Shown here: piece after piece, positions 35,181 through 43,766 of the stretch
Numbering within the stretch: position 1 is the first letter of the stretch
Layout of the letters: each line of letters begins with the position of its first letter
Assembly: GCF_040659735.1 (NCBI RefSeq)
Contig: NZ_JBFANZ010000002.1
Location: 1 to 64,000 of the forward strand
DNA from: Micromonospora_I sp040659735
GTDB taxonomy: Bacteria; Actinomycetota; Actinomycetes; Mycobacteriales; Micromonosporaceae
DNA: 64,000 nt
Reading direction: 5' to 3'
Translations under genes and position numbers: made by a program
Notes under the pieces: model-generated
Told to the model about the DNA's origin: nothing
Database searches by the model: none
Seen by the model: the letters and a program-made list of their open reading frames with translations, nothing else

Positions 35181-35197
35181 GGTGGAGCGAGCGGCGG

Positions 35198-36019
35198 TCA
35201 GGACAGGACGAAGCGGACGCGGCCGTCGGCGTAGACCTGCAGGGTCGGGGTGATCGGCGTCGCGGCGTCCCGCTCGGCCGCCGCGGCGAGCACCGCCGCC
35301 ACATCGCCGTACGCGGCCACCTCCCGCAGTGTCACCATGGTCGGCGGCAGCATGGTGATCTCCCCTGCCTCCGCACGCGCCAGCGCCTCCGCGGGCCGGA
35401 TCCACATCGTGTGGTCGGCCTCGCCCGAGACGTCCCGGGTCCGCTGCCCCTCGGGCAGCAGGGCCACAAAGAAGTAGGTGTCGAAGCGGCGCGGTTCGAA
35501 CTCGGGCGTCACCCACCGCGACCACGGCGCCAGCAGGTCCGAGCGGAGCCCTAGCTGCCGGGCGTGCAGCAGATCGGCGAAGCCCGTGTCCCGGGCCACC
35601 AGCCCCTGCCGTGCCGCCTCCCAGTCATCGCCGCTCACGTCTCCGACGACGGTGCCCGGACGCGGACCGGCCAGCAGGACGCCCGCCTCCTCGAACACCT
35701 CGCGCGCCGCGGCGCAGACGACCGCCTGCGCCGACTCCGGTGGCAGCTCCAGGCGGCTCCCCCACTCCGTCTGCTGCGGGCCCGACCAGCCGAGGTGCAC
35801 CTGCGAGTCGGAGGGGTCGACGCCACCGCCCGGGAAGGCGTAGACACCACCGAAGGTCATCGTCGCGGCGCGGCGGATGACGTACACCTCGAAGCCGTCG
35901 GGCGCGGGCCGCAACAGCAGCACGGTGGACGCCACCCGCGGCACCGCCGGGGTGCCGCCCGTCGCGTAGAACTTGCTGGCGTGCTCGACCAGCCCATCGG
36001 GCACCACGAACTCGGTCAA
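35198..36019 (-). CDS. Nudix hydrolase, NUDT19-like
   Basis: About 273-residue Nudix-fold hydrolase. The FGGVYAFPGGGVDP strand-loop is followed, after an insertion of about 40 residues, by REVFEEAGV, the catalytic helix of the Nudix box. This split box and the C-terminal RFDTYFFVALLPEGQ segment resemble NUDT19/RP2-type CoA diphosphatases rather than MutT. The start is unclear: the alignable part begins LTEFVVPDGL, so I use the TTG at 36019. A 17-codon frame directly upstream ends by overlapping this TTG. Confidence 0.82.
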   Translation of the reverse strand: MTEFVVPDGLVEHASKFYATGGTPAVPRVASTVLLLRPAPDGFEVYVIRRAATMTFGGVYAFPGGGVDPSDSQVHLGWSGPQQTEWGSRLELPPESAQAVVCAAAREVFEEAGVLLAGPRPGTVVGDVSGDDWEAARQGLVARDTGFADLLHARQLGLRSDLLAPWSRWVTPEFEPRRFDTYFFVALLPEGQRTRDVSGEADHTMWIRPAEALARAEAGEITMLPPTMVTLREVAAYGDVAAVLAAAAERDAATPITPTLQVYADGRVRFVLS

Positions 36020-36069
36020 CGCGCACCGCCGTCCCGGCGACGCCGGCCTGAAATGTCTCGGAGAACCAC
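36016..36069 (-). CDS. possible 17-residue leaderless upstream ORF
   Basis: TAGGCT (36081-36076) is followed after six bases by a GTG at 36069, the same leaderless pattern as neighbouring genes. The frame encodes VVLRDISGRRRRDGGAR and stops with TGA that overlaps the proposed TTG of the Nudix gene (TTGA). If real, the Nudix gene would be translated by coupling. Evidence is positional only. Confidence 0.35.
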   Translation of the reverse strand: MVLRDISGRRRRDGGAR

Positions 36070-36189
36070 GCCGCGAGCCTAGGTGCATCTCGTGCGCTGA
36101 TGCCACGCCGACCCGCGCTCCGCGCCGCACGATCTTGACTGATGGGCACGGCGGCCGGGGCGTCCCGCGATTTCGGCTAGCGTGCGGCC

Positions 36190-37158
36190 ATGACACGTTG
36201 GGGCATCCTGGCCACCGGTGGCATCGCCACCAAGTTCGTCGAGGACCTCCGGCTGCTGCCGCACGCCGAGGTCATCGCGGTGGGGTCGCGCTCGCTGCCG
36301 GGCGCGCAGGCCTTCGCCGACCGGTTCGACATCCCCCGCGCGTACGGCTCGTGGGCGGCGCTGGCCGCGGATAGCGACGTTGACGTGATCTATGTCGCGA
36401 CGCCGCACGTCGCCCACTACGCCGCGACCATGACGTGCCTGGAGGCCGGACGGGCGGTGCTCTGCGAGAAGCCGTTCACCCTGGATCTGGCGACGACCAC
36501 CGAGCTCATCGAGGCCGCGCGCGCCCGTGACGTCTTCCTGATGGAGGCGATGTGGATGCGGTGCAACCCGACGATCCTGCGGGTGGTGGAGCTGGTCCGC
36601 GACGGCGCGATCGGCGAGGTGACCACCGTGCACGGCGACTTCGGGTTGGCCGGGCCGTTCGCGCCCGACCACCGGATGCGTTCCCGCGCGCTCGGCGGCG
36701 GAGCCCTGCTCGATCTGGGCGTCTACCCGGTCAGCCTGGCCCACCTGCTGCTCGGCGTGCCGGATCAGGTGCGCTCGTGGGCGAAGCTGAGCGCGGAGGG
36801 CGTCGACGAGAACACCGCAATGATCTTCGGGTACGACTCCGGCGCGGTCGCCACGTTGACCTGCGGAATGGTCGGCGCGACCCCGATCGCGGCGACGATC
36901 ACCGGGACGCGGGGCCGGATCGAGATCCCCGCCCCCTTCTACTGCCCCGGCGAGTTCACGCTGTGGCGCGACGGCGCCGAGCCGGAGACCGTGACGGCTG
37001 CGGGGCAGGGGTCGGGCTACCAGTACGAGGCGGTTGAGGTGCAGCGCTGTCTGTCGGCCGGGCTGCGGGAGAGCCCACTGGTGCCGCACGCGGTGACGCT
37101 GGAGGTGATGGCGCTGCTCGACACGGTTCGCGAGCAGATCGGCGTCACGTACGCCTGA
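36190..37158 (+). CDS. Gfo/Idh/MocA family oxidoreductase
   Basis: 322-residue NAD(P)-dependent dehydrogenase. N-terminal Rossmann domain (GILATGGIATKFVEDL; the nucleotide-binding CEKPFTLD with the conserved Lys near residue 95) and C-terminal alpha/beta substrate domain (GGGALLDLGVYPVSLA). Closest in general layout to trans-dihydrodiol or glucose-fructose-type dehydrogenases; substrate unknown. The ATG at 36190 follows TAGCGT (36178-36183) by six bases: leaderless. Confidence 0.9.
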   Translation: MTRWGILATGGIATKFVEDLRLLPHAEVIAVGSRSLPGAQAFADRFDIPRAYGSWAALAADSDVDVIYVATPHVAHYAATMTCLEAGRAVLCEKPFTLDLATTTELIEAARARDVFLMEAMWMRCNPTILRVVELVRDGAIGEVTTVHGDFGLAGPFAPDHRMRSRALGGGALLDLGVYPVSLAHLLLGVPDQVRSWAKLSAEGVDENTAMIFGYDSGAVATLTCGMVGATPIAATITGTRGRIEIPAPFYCPGEFTLWRDGAEPETVTAAGQGSGYQYEAVEVQRCLSAGLRESPLVPHAVTLEVMALLDTVREQIGVTYA

Positions 37159-37185
37159 TCCCGTCCTGTCGATCAAGGAGTTTCG

Positions 37186-37235
37186 CCTCGATCAGGGCCC
37201 TCCGCACACGCCTGTGCGGAGGGCCCTGATCGAGG
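37186..37235. terminator. perfect 23-base hairpin, bidirectional terminator
   Basis: 37186-37208 and 37213-37235 are exact reverse complements with a CGCC loop; the arms begin CCTCGATCAGGGCCC. A GATCAAGGAG copy precedes it at 37171. It separates convergent oxidoreductase and Pit genes. Confidence 0.85.
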
Positions 37236-37284
37236 GGATGAAGCGACCGGCCGGGTCGATCGATCGACCCGGCGGGGCGGACGG

Positions 37285-38292
37285 TCAGCCGAAGAGCGGG
37301 CGGACCATGAAGTAGACGATGCAGGCGATGGCGGCGGCCGCCGGGAACGTGATGATCCAGCCGACCACGATGGTGCCGGCGACGTTCCACCGCACCGCCG
37401 AGATTCGCTTCGTCGCCCCGACGCCCATGATCGCCGAGGTGATCGTGTGCGTGGTCGAGATCGGCGCGTGGAGCACCAGCGCGTTGAAGTAGAGCACCGC
37501 ACTGGCGACCGTCTCGGCCGCGAATCCCTCGGGCGGCCCAAGGTCGATGATCTTCCGACCGAGCGTGCGGATGATCCGCCAACCCCCGGCGTACGTGCCG
37601 AGCGCCAGCATCGCGGCCGAGGTCCAGAAGACCCAGCCCGGGATGTGGCTCTTGCTGTCCTGGAAGCCGCCGGTGTAGAGCGCGAGCACGATGATGCCCA
37701 TCGTCTTCGCCGCGTCCTGCATACCGTGACCGACCGACATGGCCGCCGCCGAGACGGTCTGGGCCCACCGGAAGCCACGATTGAGCTTGCCCGGCTGCCC
37801 GCGGCGGAAGAGCCAGTAGATGCCGATCATCACGACCGCGCCGAGGACGAGGCCGACGATCGGCGAGAGCACCATCGGGATGATGACCTTCTCGAGGATG
37901 TTCCCCCATTGCACGATGCCGTCTGCCGCGAAGAGCGTGGCCCCCACGAGGCCGCCGAAGAGAGCGTGGGAGGACGAGGAGGGCAGGCCGAAATACCAGG
38001 TGATCAGGTTCCAGGTGATCGCACCCACCACGCCGGCGAAGACGACGCCGAGGCTCACCAGACCGGTCGGCAGGGTCACCAGATTGTCGCCGACGGTCTT
38101 CGCCACGCCCGCACCGAAATGCGCGCCGACGAAGTTGCCGACCGCGGCGAGGGCCAGCGCGACCCGGGGGGTGAGAGCACGCGTCGAGACGCTGGTGGCG
38201 ATCGCGTTCGCCGCGTCATGGAAGCCGTTGGTGTAGTCGAAGGCCATCGCGGCGAGGATCACCGCGAGGACGGCGACGAGTTCCGGAGTCAC
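37285..38292 (-). CDS. pit: low-affinity inorganic phosphate transporter, Pit family
   Basis: 335-residue Pit-type phosphate:cation symporter with ten or so helices and the duplicated PiT signatures GFHDAANAIAT near the N-terminus and NALVLHAPISTTHTIT near the C-terminus. It works with the DUF47 protein encoded just upstream. The GTG at 38292 has no strong ribosome site. Confidence 0.93.
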   Translation of the reverse strand: MTPELVAVLAVILAAMAFDYTNGFHDAANAIATSVSTRALTPRVALALAAVGNFVGAHFGAGVAKTVGDNLVTLPTGLVSLGVVFAGVVGAITWNLITWYFGLPSSSSHALFGGLVGATLFAADGIVQWGNILEKVIIPMVLSPIVGLVLGAVVMIGIYWLFRRGQPGKLNRGFRWAQTVSAAAMSVGHGMQDAAKTMGIIVLALYTGGFQDSKSHIPGWVFWTSAAMLALGTYAGGWRIIRTLGRKIIDLGPPEGFAAETVASAVLYFNALVLHAPISTTHTITSAIMGVGATKRISAVRWNVAGTIVVGWIITFPAAAAIACIVYFMVRPLFG

Positions 38293-38366
38293 GAACGCGC
38301 CCCGTCCCGGCCGGCCGGCGGTAAGGCACCGGCATCACTACGTCGGATAATTGGGATCGTCACCGG

Positions 38367-38993
38367 TCAGGACTCCTTGACCGCGATTGTCTCGACGGTG
38401 TTCGCCACGTGCTCGAAGGCGTCGCAGGCGGCCTCCAGCTCGTCGGCGACCTCCTTCATCTTCAACACCGTGAGCGCGTCGTACTCGCCGGAGAAGAGGC
38501 GGACCAGCAACATCCGGTAGGAGCGGTCGCCCTCGTTCTCGAGCCGGTTGCACTCGATCCAGTAGTCCTCGAGGTCCTTCATCGCGCGCAGCCGCGGCAT
38601 CGCCTCGGCGGTCAGCTTCGCCTGCTGGTCGAGCACCTCGACGAGCTCGTGCATCTCGCGCGGCAGGGACGGCAGCTTGGTCAGCCCGTAGAGGTAGAGC
38701 AGGTTGCCCACCGCCTCCAGGTGGTCCATCACGTCGTCGAGCTGCGACCCGAGCCGGTAGATGTCCTCCCGGTCGAACGGGGTGATGAACGTGGAGTTGA
38801 TCTTCTTGTAGAGGTCGTGCGTGATCTGGTCGCTGTCGTGCTCGACCTCGGTGAGCCGATCACTCACCGACTGGACGTCCACGTCCGGCAGCGCGAGTTC
38901 ATTGAGGAGTTCGGTGCCCCGGACCAGGTTCTGCGCGGCCCTGGTGAAGAGCTCGTAAAAGGCGCCCTCGGTGGGGCGGAAGGAAAACTTCAC
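38367..38993 (-). CDS. DUF47 PhoU-like Pit accessory protein
   Basis: 208-residue all-helical DUF47 protein, related to PhoU, commonly paired with Pit transporters and thought to regulate them. Typical features are the early FYELFTRAAQNL and DREDIYRLGSQLDDVMD. The GTG at 38993 has GAGG five bases upstream. It lies 74 bases before pit in one operon; TAGCAT (39070-39065) is a possible -10, and PHO-box repeats lie further upstream at 39130-39151. Confidence 0.9.
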   Translation of the reverse strand: MKFSFRPTEGAFYELFTRAAQNLVRGTELLNELALPDVDVQSVSDRLTEVEHDSDQITHDLYKKINSTFITPFDREDIYRLGSQLDDVMDHLEAVGNLLYLYGLTKLPSLPREMHELVEVLDQQAKLTAEAMPRLRAMKDLEDYWIECNRLENEGDRSYRMLLVRLFSGEYDALTVLKMKEVADELEAACDAFEHVANTVETIAVKES

Positions 38994-39120
38994 GGCGACC
39001 TCGCTGCGTCTGGTTGGCGGGTGTCGGGTCCCCGGGGAAGGTCTTTCCCCCGGATCCTCGGGGAATGCTAGGTAACGCGAAATGACCGCTCCTGAGCGGC
39101 TACCCCCAGTCACGTCACAT

Positions 39121-40077
39121 TCAGTTCACGTTCACCTCGTGTTCACCTTCTGCCTCCCTCAGGAGTCGCGTCCGCTCCCGCGCGACGTCGAAGTCCGCGT
39201 CCGGATAGCTCAGCCGCAGCTCCGCGAGCGTCTCGCGCAGCAGATGCGCCACCGCCCAGTCGCGATACCACTTCCGATCGGCCGGCACGACGTGCCAGGG
39301 CGCCTGCAAAGTGCCGCAGCGCCGCAGCGCGTCGGCGTAGGCCGCCTGGTAGTCATCCCAGCGCGCCCGGGCGTCCACGTCCGCCGGGTCGTACTTCCAG
39401 CGCTTCGTCGGATCGTTCAGCCGGGCCAACAGCCGCTCGCGCTGTTCCTCGTACGAGATGTGCAGCATCACCTTGACCAACGACACGCCGCTTCCCACCA
39501 GTTCGGCCTCGAAGGCGTTGATCTCGTCGTACCGCGCCCGCCAGGTGCGCTCCGGCACGAGCGACTCGACCCGCGCGACCAGCACGTCCTCGTAATGTGA
39601 GCGGTTGAAGACGCCGACGTACCCGGGCGCCGGCAGGGCGCGCCGGATGCGCCAGAGGAAGTCGTGCCGCCGTTCCTCCACGGTCGGCGGCGCGAACGCG
39701 CGGATGTGGAGGCCGAGCGGGTTCATCACCCCCGCCACCCGCTTGATCACGCCGTCCTTGCCGCCGCAGTCCATCGCCTGCAGCACGATCAGCACGCGCC
39801 GACCGCTCTCCGGGCGCTGCTTCGCCTCGGCGAAGAGCATCTCCTGCTGACGCGCGAGCTCGGCGCCGAGCTCCGCCACCTGGGCGCGCGCCCAGGCTTT
39901 CGGGTCGCCCCCCACGACGTCCCGCGACGGCAGCCCTGGCGTGGACCGCGGATCGACGGCGCGCAGCTCCGGTGGACCCGATCCCTCCCCCACCCGCAAC
40001 AACTGCCGCAGCGACGTGCTCCCGGCACCGGCGGCGCGGGGTCTGACCAGCTTGGGCCCGGCGGTGTGCTCGCTCAT
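39121..40077 (-). CDS. ppk2: polyphosphate kinase 2 family protein
   Basis: 318-residue PPK2-type kinase using polyphosphate and nucleotides. Walker A-like AMDCGGKDGVIK at about 101-112, the lid residues APPTVEERRHDFLWR and the Walker B-like RSHYEDVLVARV are present. Single-domain PPK2s phosphorylate NMP or NDP from polyphosphate; the class is not clear. The last codons (GEHEVNVN) coincide with a PHO-box-like direct repeat. The ATG at 40077 has AATGAT six bases upstream, a weaker form of the local leaderless motif. Confidence 0.92.
   Translation of the reverse strand: MSEHTAGPKLVRPRAAGAGSTSLRQLLRVGEGSGPPELRAVDPRSTPGLPSRDVVGGDPKAWARAQVAELGAELARQQEMLFAEAKQRPESGRRVLIVLQAMDCGGKDGVIKRVAGVMNPLGLHIRAFAPPTVEERRHDFLWRIRRALPAPGYVGVFNRSHYEDVLVARVESLVPERTWRARYDEINAFEAELVGSGVSLVKVMLHISYEEQRERLLARLNDPTKRWKYDPADVDARARWDDYQAAYADALRRCGTLQAPWHVVPADRKWYRDWAVAHLLRETLAELRLSYPDADFDVARERTRLLREAEGEHEVNVN
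39130..39151. promoter_or_regulatory. PHO box embedded in the end of ppk2
   Basis: GTTCACCTCGT and GTTCACCTTCT are perfectly spaced 11-base direct repeats with an extra GTTCAC at 39124. They lie inside the last codons of ppk2 and about 140 bases upstream of the DUF47-pit operon start. Likely a PhoP site controlling DUF47-pit; the repeats read on the plus strand, opposite to those genes. Confidence 0.65.
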
Positions 40078-40156
40078 CAACCGATCATTGCCCACCCGGC
40101 CCGACCCCGCCCGATGATCAGCAACGGGTGCCGCGACGAACGCGAGGACGGCCGGA

Positions 40157-40660
40157 TCAGACGACCAGGGCCAGCCACTTCCGGTACGCCGTGGCGAAGG
40201 GCTCGGTGCCGTCGCCCAGGGCGCCGAAGAGCCACTCGGCGGCCGCCTCCGCATGGGCGACCACGTCGTCCGGGTAGCCGAACATGCGCCGGTGCTCCGC
40301 GAACTCGTCCTCATCGCGCAGCTCGACCAGCCCCGTGGCCCGGCGTCGCACGACGTCGAGGTCGAGGTCGATCAGGTGGACCGTGTCGCCCTCCCAGCGC
40401 GCGGGGCTGGCGATGTCGCAGTAGACCTCGCTGGTGCGTGGCGCCGGGTTGAACATCCCGGTCCACCAGGCGTCGTGCGGCACCAGCAGCACGAAGGGAA
40501 TCTGCTCCACGGAAGGCCGGCCGTGGTAGACCGAGCGGGTCCCCTTGGCGACGCCGAGCCAGGTGCCCAGATCGTCCTCGGCCAGTCGCCGGGCGGGGTA
40601 ATCACGGTGCGCCGCGCCGTCGTATTTGCGGTAGACGACCCGGACGACATCGCTCGACAT
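40157..40660 (-). CDS. DUF402 domain protein
   Basis: 167-residue DUF402 protein of the FomD/Ntdp-like barrel family, some members of which are nucleotide phosphohydrolases. YRKYDG, DIASPARWEGDTVHLIDLDLDV (the metal-binding D-rich strand) and DEDEFAEH are typical. Substrate unknown. The ATG at 40660 has TAGGGT (40672-40667) six bases upstream: leaderless. Confidence 0.88.
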   Translation of the reverse strand: MSSDVVRVVYRKYDGAAHRDYPARRLAEDDLGTWLGVAKGTRSVYHGRPSVEQIPFVLLVPHDAWWTGMFNPAPRTSEVYCDIASPARWEGDTVHLIDLDLDVVRRRATGLVELRDEDEFAEHRRMFGYPDDVVAHAEAAAEWLFGALGDGTEPFATAYRKWLALVV

Positions 40661-40694
40661 GCTCGCACCCTAACCGATTATGGCCACCCCTTGC

Positions 40695-40742
40695 GGCTAG
40701 CTAACGCCGTTAGCTAGCCTCGGCTAACATAGTTAGCCGAGG
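40695..40742 (+). promoter_or_regulatory. tandem TetR-type operators
   Basis: Two dyads share the core GCTAAC-N3-GTTAGC. The first has 12-base arms (40695-40706 and 40708-40719), the second 11-base arms (40718-40728 and 40732-40742); centres are 23 bases apart. TAACAT (40725-40730), a possible -10 for the tetR transcript, is inside the second, so the regulator at 40922 would repress itself. Confidence 0.75.
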
Positions 40743-40751
40743 GGCGGAAAG

Positions 40752-40925
40752 ATGGGCACGGAGCATCGCGCGTCCGCGCCGACTCAGGCACCGGCGGATG
40801 ATCGGATCAACACCCTGCTGACGCGGGGGTTTCAGCGTCGGCCGGAGACAAAGGACGGCGGCCGCATGCCCGGGCGACGGACAGGTGGGCGGGCGCCGCA
40901 GTCGGAAAGACGACACGATCGGTGA
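40752..40925 (+). CDS. possible 57-residue ORF coupled to tetR
   Basis: ATG at 40752 follows the operators by nine bases and has an AGGGGCGGAAAG site. The frame gives a basic, probably disordered 57-residue peptide (MGTEHRASAPTQ ... SERRHDR) and its TGA overlaps the tetR GTG (GTGA). It could be a real small gene, a leader for coupling, or simply an untranslated leader. I recognise no family. Confidence 0.4.
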   Translation: MGTEHRASAPTQAPADDRINTLLTRGFQRRPETKDGGRMPGRRTGGRAPQSERRHDR

Positions 40926-41512
40926 ACGCCGCGAGCCGACAGCCACGGCGTGCCCGGCCGGTCACCGCGCCGGCGCCGCCCGAGCACCCACCCCGGGTGG
41001 CGCAGATCCTCGCCGCCGCCCGGGCGGTGCTCACCGCGGAGGGGTCGGACGCGCTCACCATGCGGCGGCTCGCCGCCGAGCTCGGCATCCGGGCGCCGTC
41101 GCTGTACAAACACCTGCCGGGCAAACCGGCCGTGACCGAGGGGCTCGTCGCAATCGCCCTCGCCGAGTTGAGCGCCGTCCTGCACGATTCGGTACGGCGG
41201 GCGCGGCGCGGTCGCGAAGTGGCGGCCCTCCTGCGCGCCTACCGTGCGTGGGCGCTGGCCGAGCCCAACCTCTACCGGATGGCGAGCGGAGGACCCGTCC
41301 CGCGCGATGCACTGCCCTCCGGCTTACTGCGGTGGGCGGCGGAGCCGTTCCACCTCGTTGCCGGCGAGCCGGCGCTGGCGCGGGCGCTCTGGTCGTACGC
41401 CCACGGCATGATCATGTGGGAACTCGACGGCCGGCAGCCCTCCGGGCCCGAGCTGGACGCCACCTGGTCCGCCGGGGCGGCGGCCTTCCAGGCGGCACGC
41501 CGGCCGACCTGA
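40922..41512 (+). CDS. TetR-family regulator (WHG C-terminal domain)
   Basis: 196-residue TetR/AcrR repressor. The helix-turn-helix occupies about 25-70 (LTMRRLAAELGIRAPSLYKHL), and the ligand domain ends with ALWSYAHGMIMWELDG, the WHG-type C-terminus. The GTG at 40922 overlaps the stop of the upstream small frame. Operators at 40695-40742 suggest autoregulation and perhaps control of the divergent DUF402 gene. Confidence 0.9.
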   Translation: MNAASRQPRRARPVTAPAPPEHPPRVAQILAAARAVLTAEGSDALTMRRLAAELGIRAPSLYKHLPGKPAVTEGLVAIALAELSAVLHDSVRRARRGREVAALLRAYRAWALAEPNLYRMASGGPVPRDALPSGLLRWAAEPFHLVAGEPALARALWSYAHGMIMWELDGRQPSGPELDATWSAGAAAFQAARRPT

Positions 41513-41609
41513 CTCGTGGCCGGCCCGCGGCTGTGGACGAAGTGTGCCGCCCGTCGCCCTGGCTGTGGATAAGCCGGGCCGGCGCAGCGTCGGACGGTAC
41601 GGTCGCACG

Positions 41610-43730
41610 GTGACCGCCACCCCCGCAGCCGCCAAGTCCTCCTCCCGCCGCCGGCGCTCCGGCCGCCCGAGCGCGGCCGACCTGCTCGCCGCCGCGGTCG
41701 GGGCGGTCCCCGGCGGCGCGGCCCGCCCCGGGCAGCAGCAGATGGCATCGGCGATCGAAGAGACGATCGCGTCCCGCGAACACCTGATCGTCCAGGCCGG
41801 CACCGGCACCGGCAAGTCGCTGGCCTACCTCACGCCGGCGCTCACCGTCGACGGACCGGTGGTGATCTCCACCGCCACCCTGGCCCTGCAGTCCCAGCTC
41901 GTCGACCACGACCTGCCCCGACTGGCCGACGCGGTCGAGCCGGTGCTCGGCCGGCGGCCGACGTTCGCGGTGCTGAAGGGGCGGCACCACTACCTGTGCC
42001 TGGCGCGCCTGGACAACTCGAACGAGGACGAGCCGGAGGACACGCTCTTCGACGCGCCGGCGCCGAGCGGGGGCACCAAGTGGCTCGGTGAGGCCGGTCG
42101 GCTCGGCAAGCAGATCCAGCGGCTGCGGGACTGGGCGGCGGAGACCGACACGGGCGACCGCGACGAACTCGACCCCGGCGTCGACGACCAGTCCTGGCGG
42201 CTGGTGTCGATGCCGGCGCGGGAGTGCGTCGGCGCGAGCCGCTGCCCGTACGGGCAGGAGTGTTTCGCCGAGGCGTCGCGGGCGCGGGCCCGCGAGGCCG
42301 ACATCGTGGTGACCAACCACAGCCTGCTCGCCGTCGACATGCTCGCCGGCCGGCACATCGTGCCGCCACACAAGTTGCTCGTCGTCGACGAGGCCCACGA
42401 ACTCGCCGACCGGGTCTCCTCGGCGGCACAGGCCGAACTGGTGCCCGAACTGATCGACCGGGCCGCCCGTCGGGCGCGCACCCTGCTCACGCCGGAGTCC
42501 GCGGAGGCGCTCGTCGAAGCGGGCGACGCGCTGGCCGTCGGCCTGGCCGAGTCGCCGGCCGGGCGGATCACGGCGGGGCTGCCGGCGGCGCTGCGGGATG
42601 CCTGCACCCTGCTCGACGCGGCGACCCGCAGCGCGCTCGACGGCATCGGCGACATCAAGGCCGACGACCCGGACCCGGTCCGTAAGCAGCAGGCGAAAGC
42701 TGTGCTCGACGAGCTGTCGACGACGGCGCAGCGTCTGCTCGAGGAGGCGGACCACGACGTGGCCTGGGTGGAGAAGCCGGAGGGGGCGGGCGCGGGGCGC
42801 CGCGCCCTCGTGGTGGCGCCGCTCTCGGTCGCGGGCACGCTCGCCACCCACCTGTACGACGAGCGCACCGTCGTCGCCACCTCCGCCACCCTCGCCCTGG
42901 GCGGTCGGTTCGACACGGTGGCGCGGGCGCTCGGCCTCGGCCCGGCGCCGGCCCCTGCTCCGTCACCGGCGGCGGCGGCCGTGGCCAGCACGGCGAGCAA
43001 GGGCCGCAGGACCGCCTCGCCGGCCTCGACCGCGGTCGAGGTCGGGGCGAGCGAGGGTCCGGGGTGGCGTTCGCTCGACGTCGGGTCGCCGTTCGACTAC
43101 CCCCGGCAGGGGATCCTCTACGTGGCGTCCCACCTGCCGCGGCCCAGCGCCTCCGGTCTGCCCGAGGCGGCCGGCGAGGAACTGCTCAAGCTGGTCGGCA
43201 CGCTCGGTGGCCGTACCCTCGGCCTGTTCTCGTCGCGGCGGGCGGCGCAGCAGGCGGCGGAGCTGTTGCGCGCCCGGACCGACCTGACCGTGCTACTCCA
43301 GGGCGAGGAGGCGCTGCCGTTGCTGGTACGCCGCTTTCGCGAGGACCGGTCGAGTTGCCTCTTCGGCGTCATGTCGCTGTGGCAGGGGGTGGACGTGCCG
43401 GGCGACGCGTGCCAGCTGGTCGTGATCGACCGGCTCCCGTTCCCCCGGCCGGACGAGCCGCTCGCCGCCGCGCGCGCCGCGGCGGTGGATGCCAGCGGCG
43501 GCTCCGGCTTCGCCGCGGTGAGCGTGCCGATCGCCGCGGTCCGGCTCGCCCAGGGCGTGGGGCGGCTGATCCGCTCGACCGGCGACAAGGGCGTGGTGGC
43601 GGTGCTGGACTCGCGGCTGGAGACGGCCCGCGGGTACGGCACGTTCCTGCGCCGGTCCTTGCCGCCGTTCTGGTACACCACCCGCCCCGACGTCGTGCAG
43701 GGCGCCCTCCAACGCCTCGCTCAGAGCTAG
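41610..43730 (+). CDS. dinG: DinG-type ATP-dependent DNA helicase
   Basis: 706-residue XPD/DinG-like superfamily 2 helicase that unwinds DNA, including D-loops and R-loops. Walker A AGTGTGKS (63-70), four Cys for an Fe-S cluster (Cys130, 206, 212, 218), the DEAH box LLVVDEAHELAD, and C-terminal motifs SLWQGVDVPGD and RLAQGVGRLIRS. A low-complexity linker around residues 445-480 (Ala/Pro/Ser) is unusual. The GTG at 41610 follows TACGGT (41598-41603) by six bases. Confidence 0.94.
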   Translation: MTATPAAAKSSSRRRRSGRPSAADLLAAAVGAVPGGAARPGQQQMASAIEETIASREHLIVQAGTGTGKSLAYLTPALTVDGPVVISTATLALQSQLVDHDLPRLADAVEPVLGRRPTFAVLKGRHHYLCLARLDNSNEDEPEDTLFDAPAPSGGTKWLGEAGRLGKQIQRLRDWAAETDTGDRDELDPGVDDQSWRLVSMPARECVGASRCPYGQECFAEASRARAREADIVVTNHSLLAVDMLAGRHIVPPHKLLVVDEAHELADRVSSAAQAELVPELIDRAARRARTLLTPESAEALVEAGDALAVGLAESPAGRITAGLPAALRDACTLLDAATRSALDGIGDIKADDPDPVRKQQAKAVLDELSTTAQRLLEEADHDVAWVEKPEGAGAGRRALVVAPLSVAGTLATHLYDERTVVATSATLALGGRFDTVARALGLGPAPAPAPSPAAAAVASTASKGRRTASPASTAVEVGASEGPGWRSLDVGSPFDYPRQGILYVASHLPRPSASGLPEAAGEELLKLVGTLGGRTLGLFSSRRAAQQAAELLRARTDLTVLLQGEEALPLLVRRFREDRSSCLFGVMSLWQGVDVPGDACQLVVIDRLPFPRPDEPLAAARAAAVDASGGSGFAAVSVPIAAVRLAQGVGRLIRSTGDKGVVAVLDSRLETARGYGTFLRRSLPPFWYTTRPDVVQGALQRLAQS

Positions 43731-43766
43731 GTCACTTCCACCACGATCAAGCGGATACAGCGGGAG

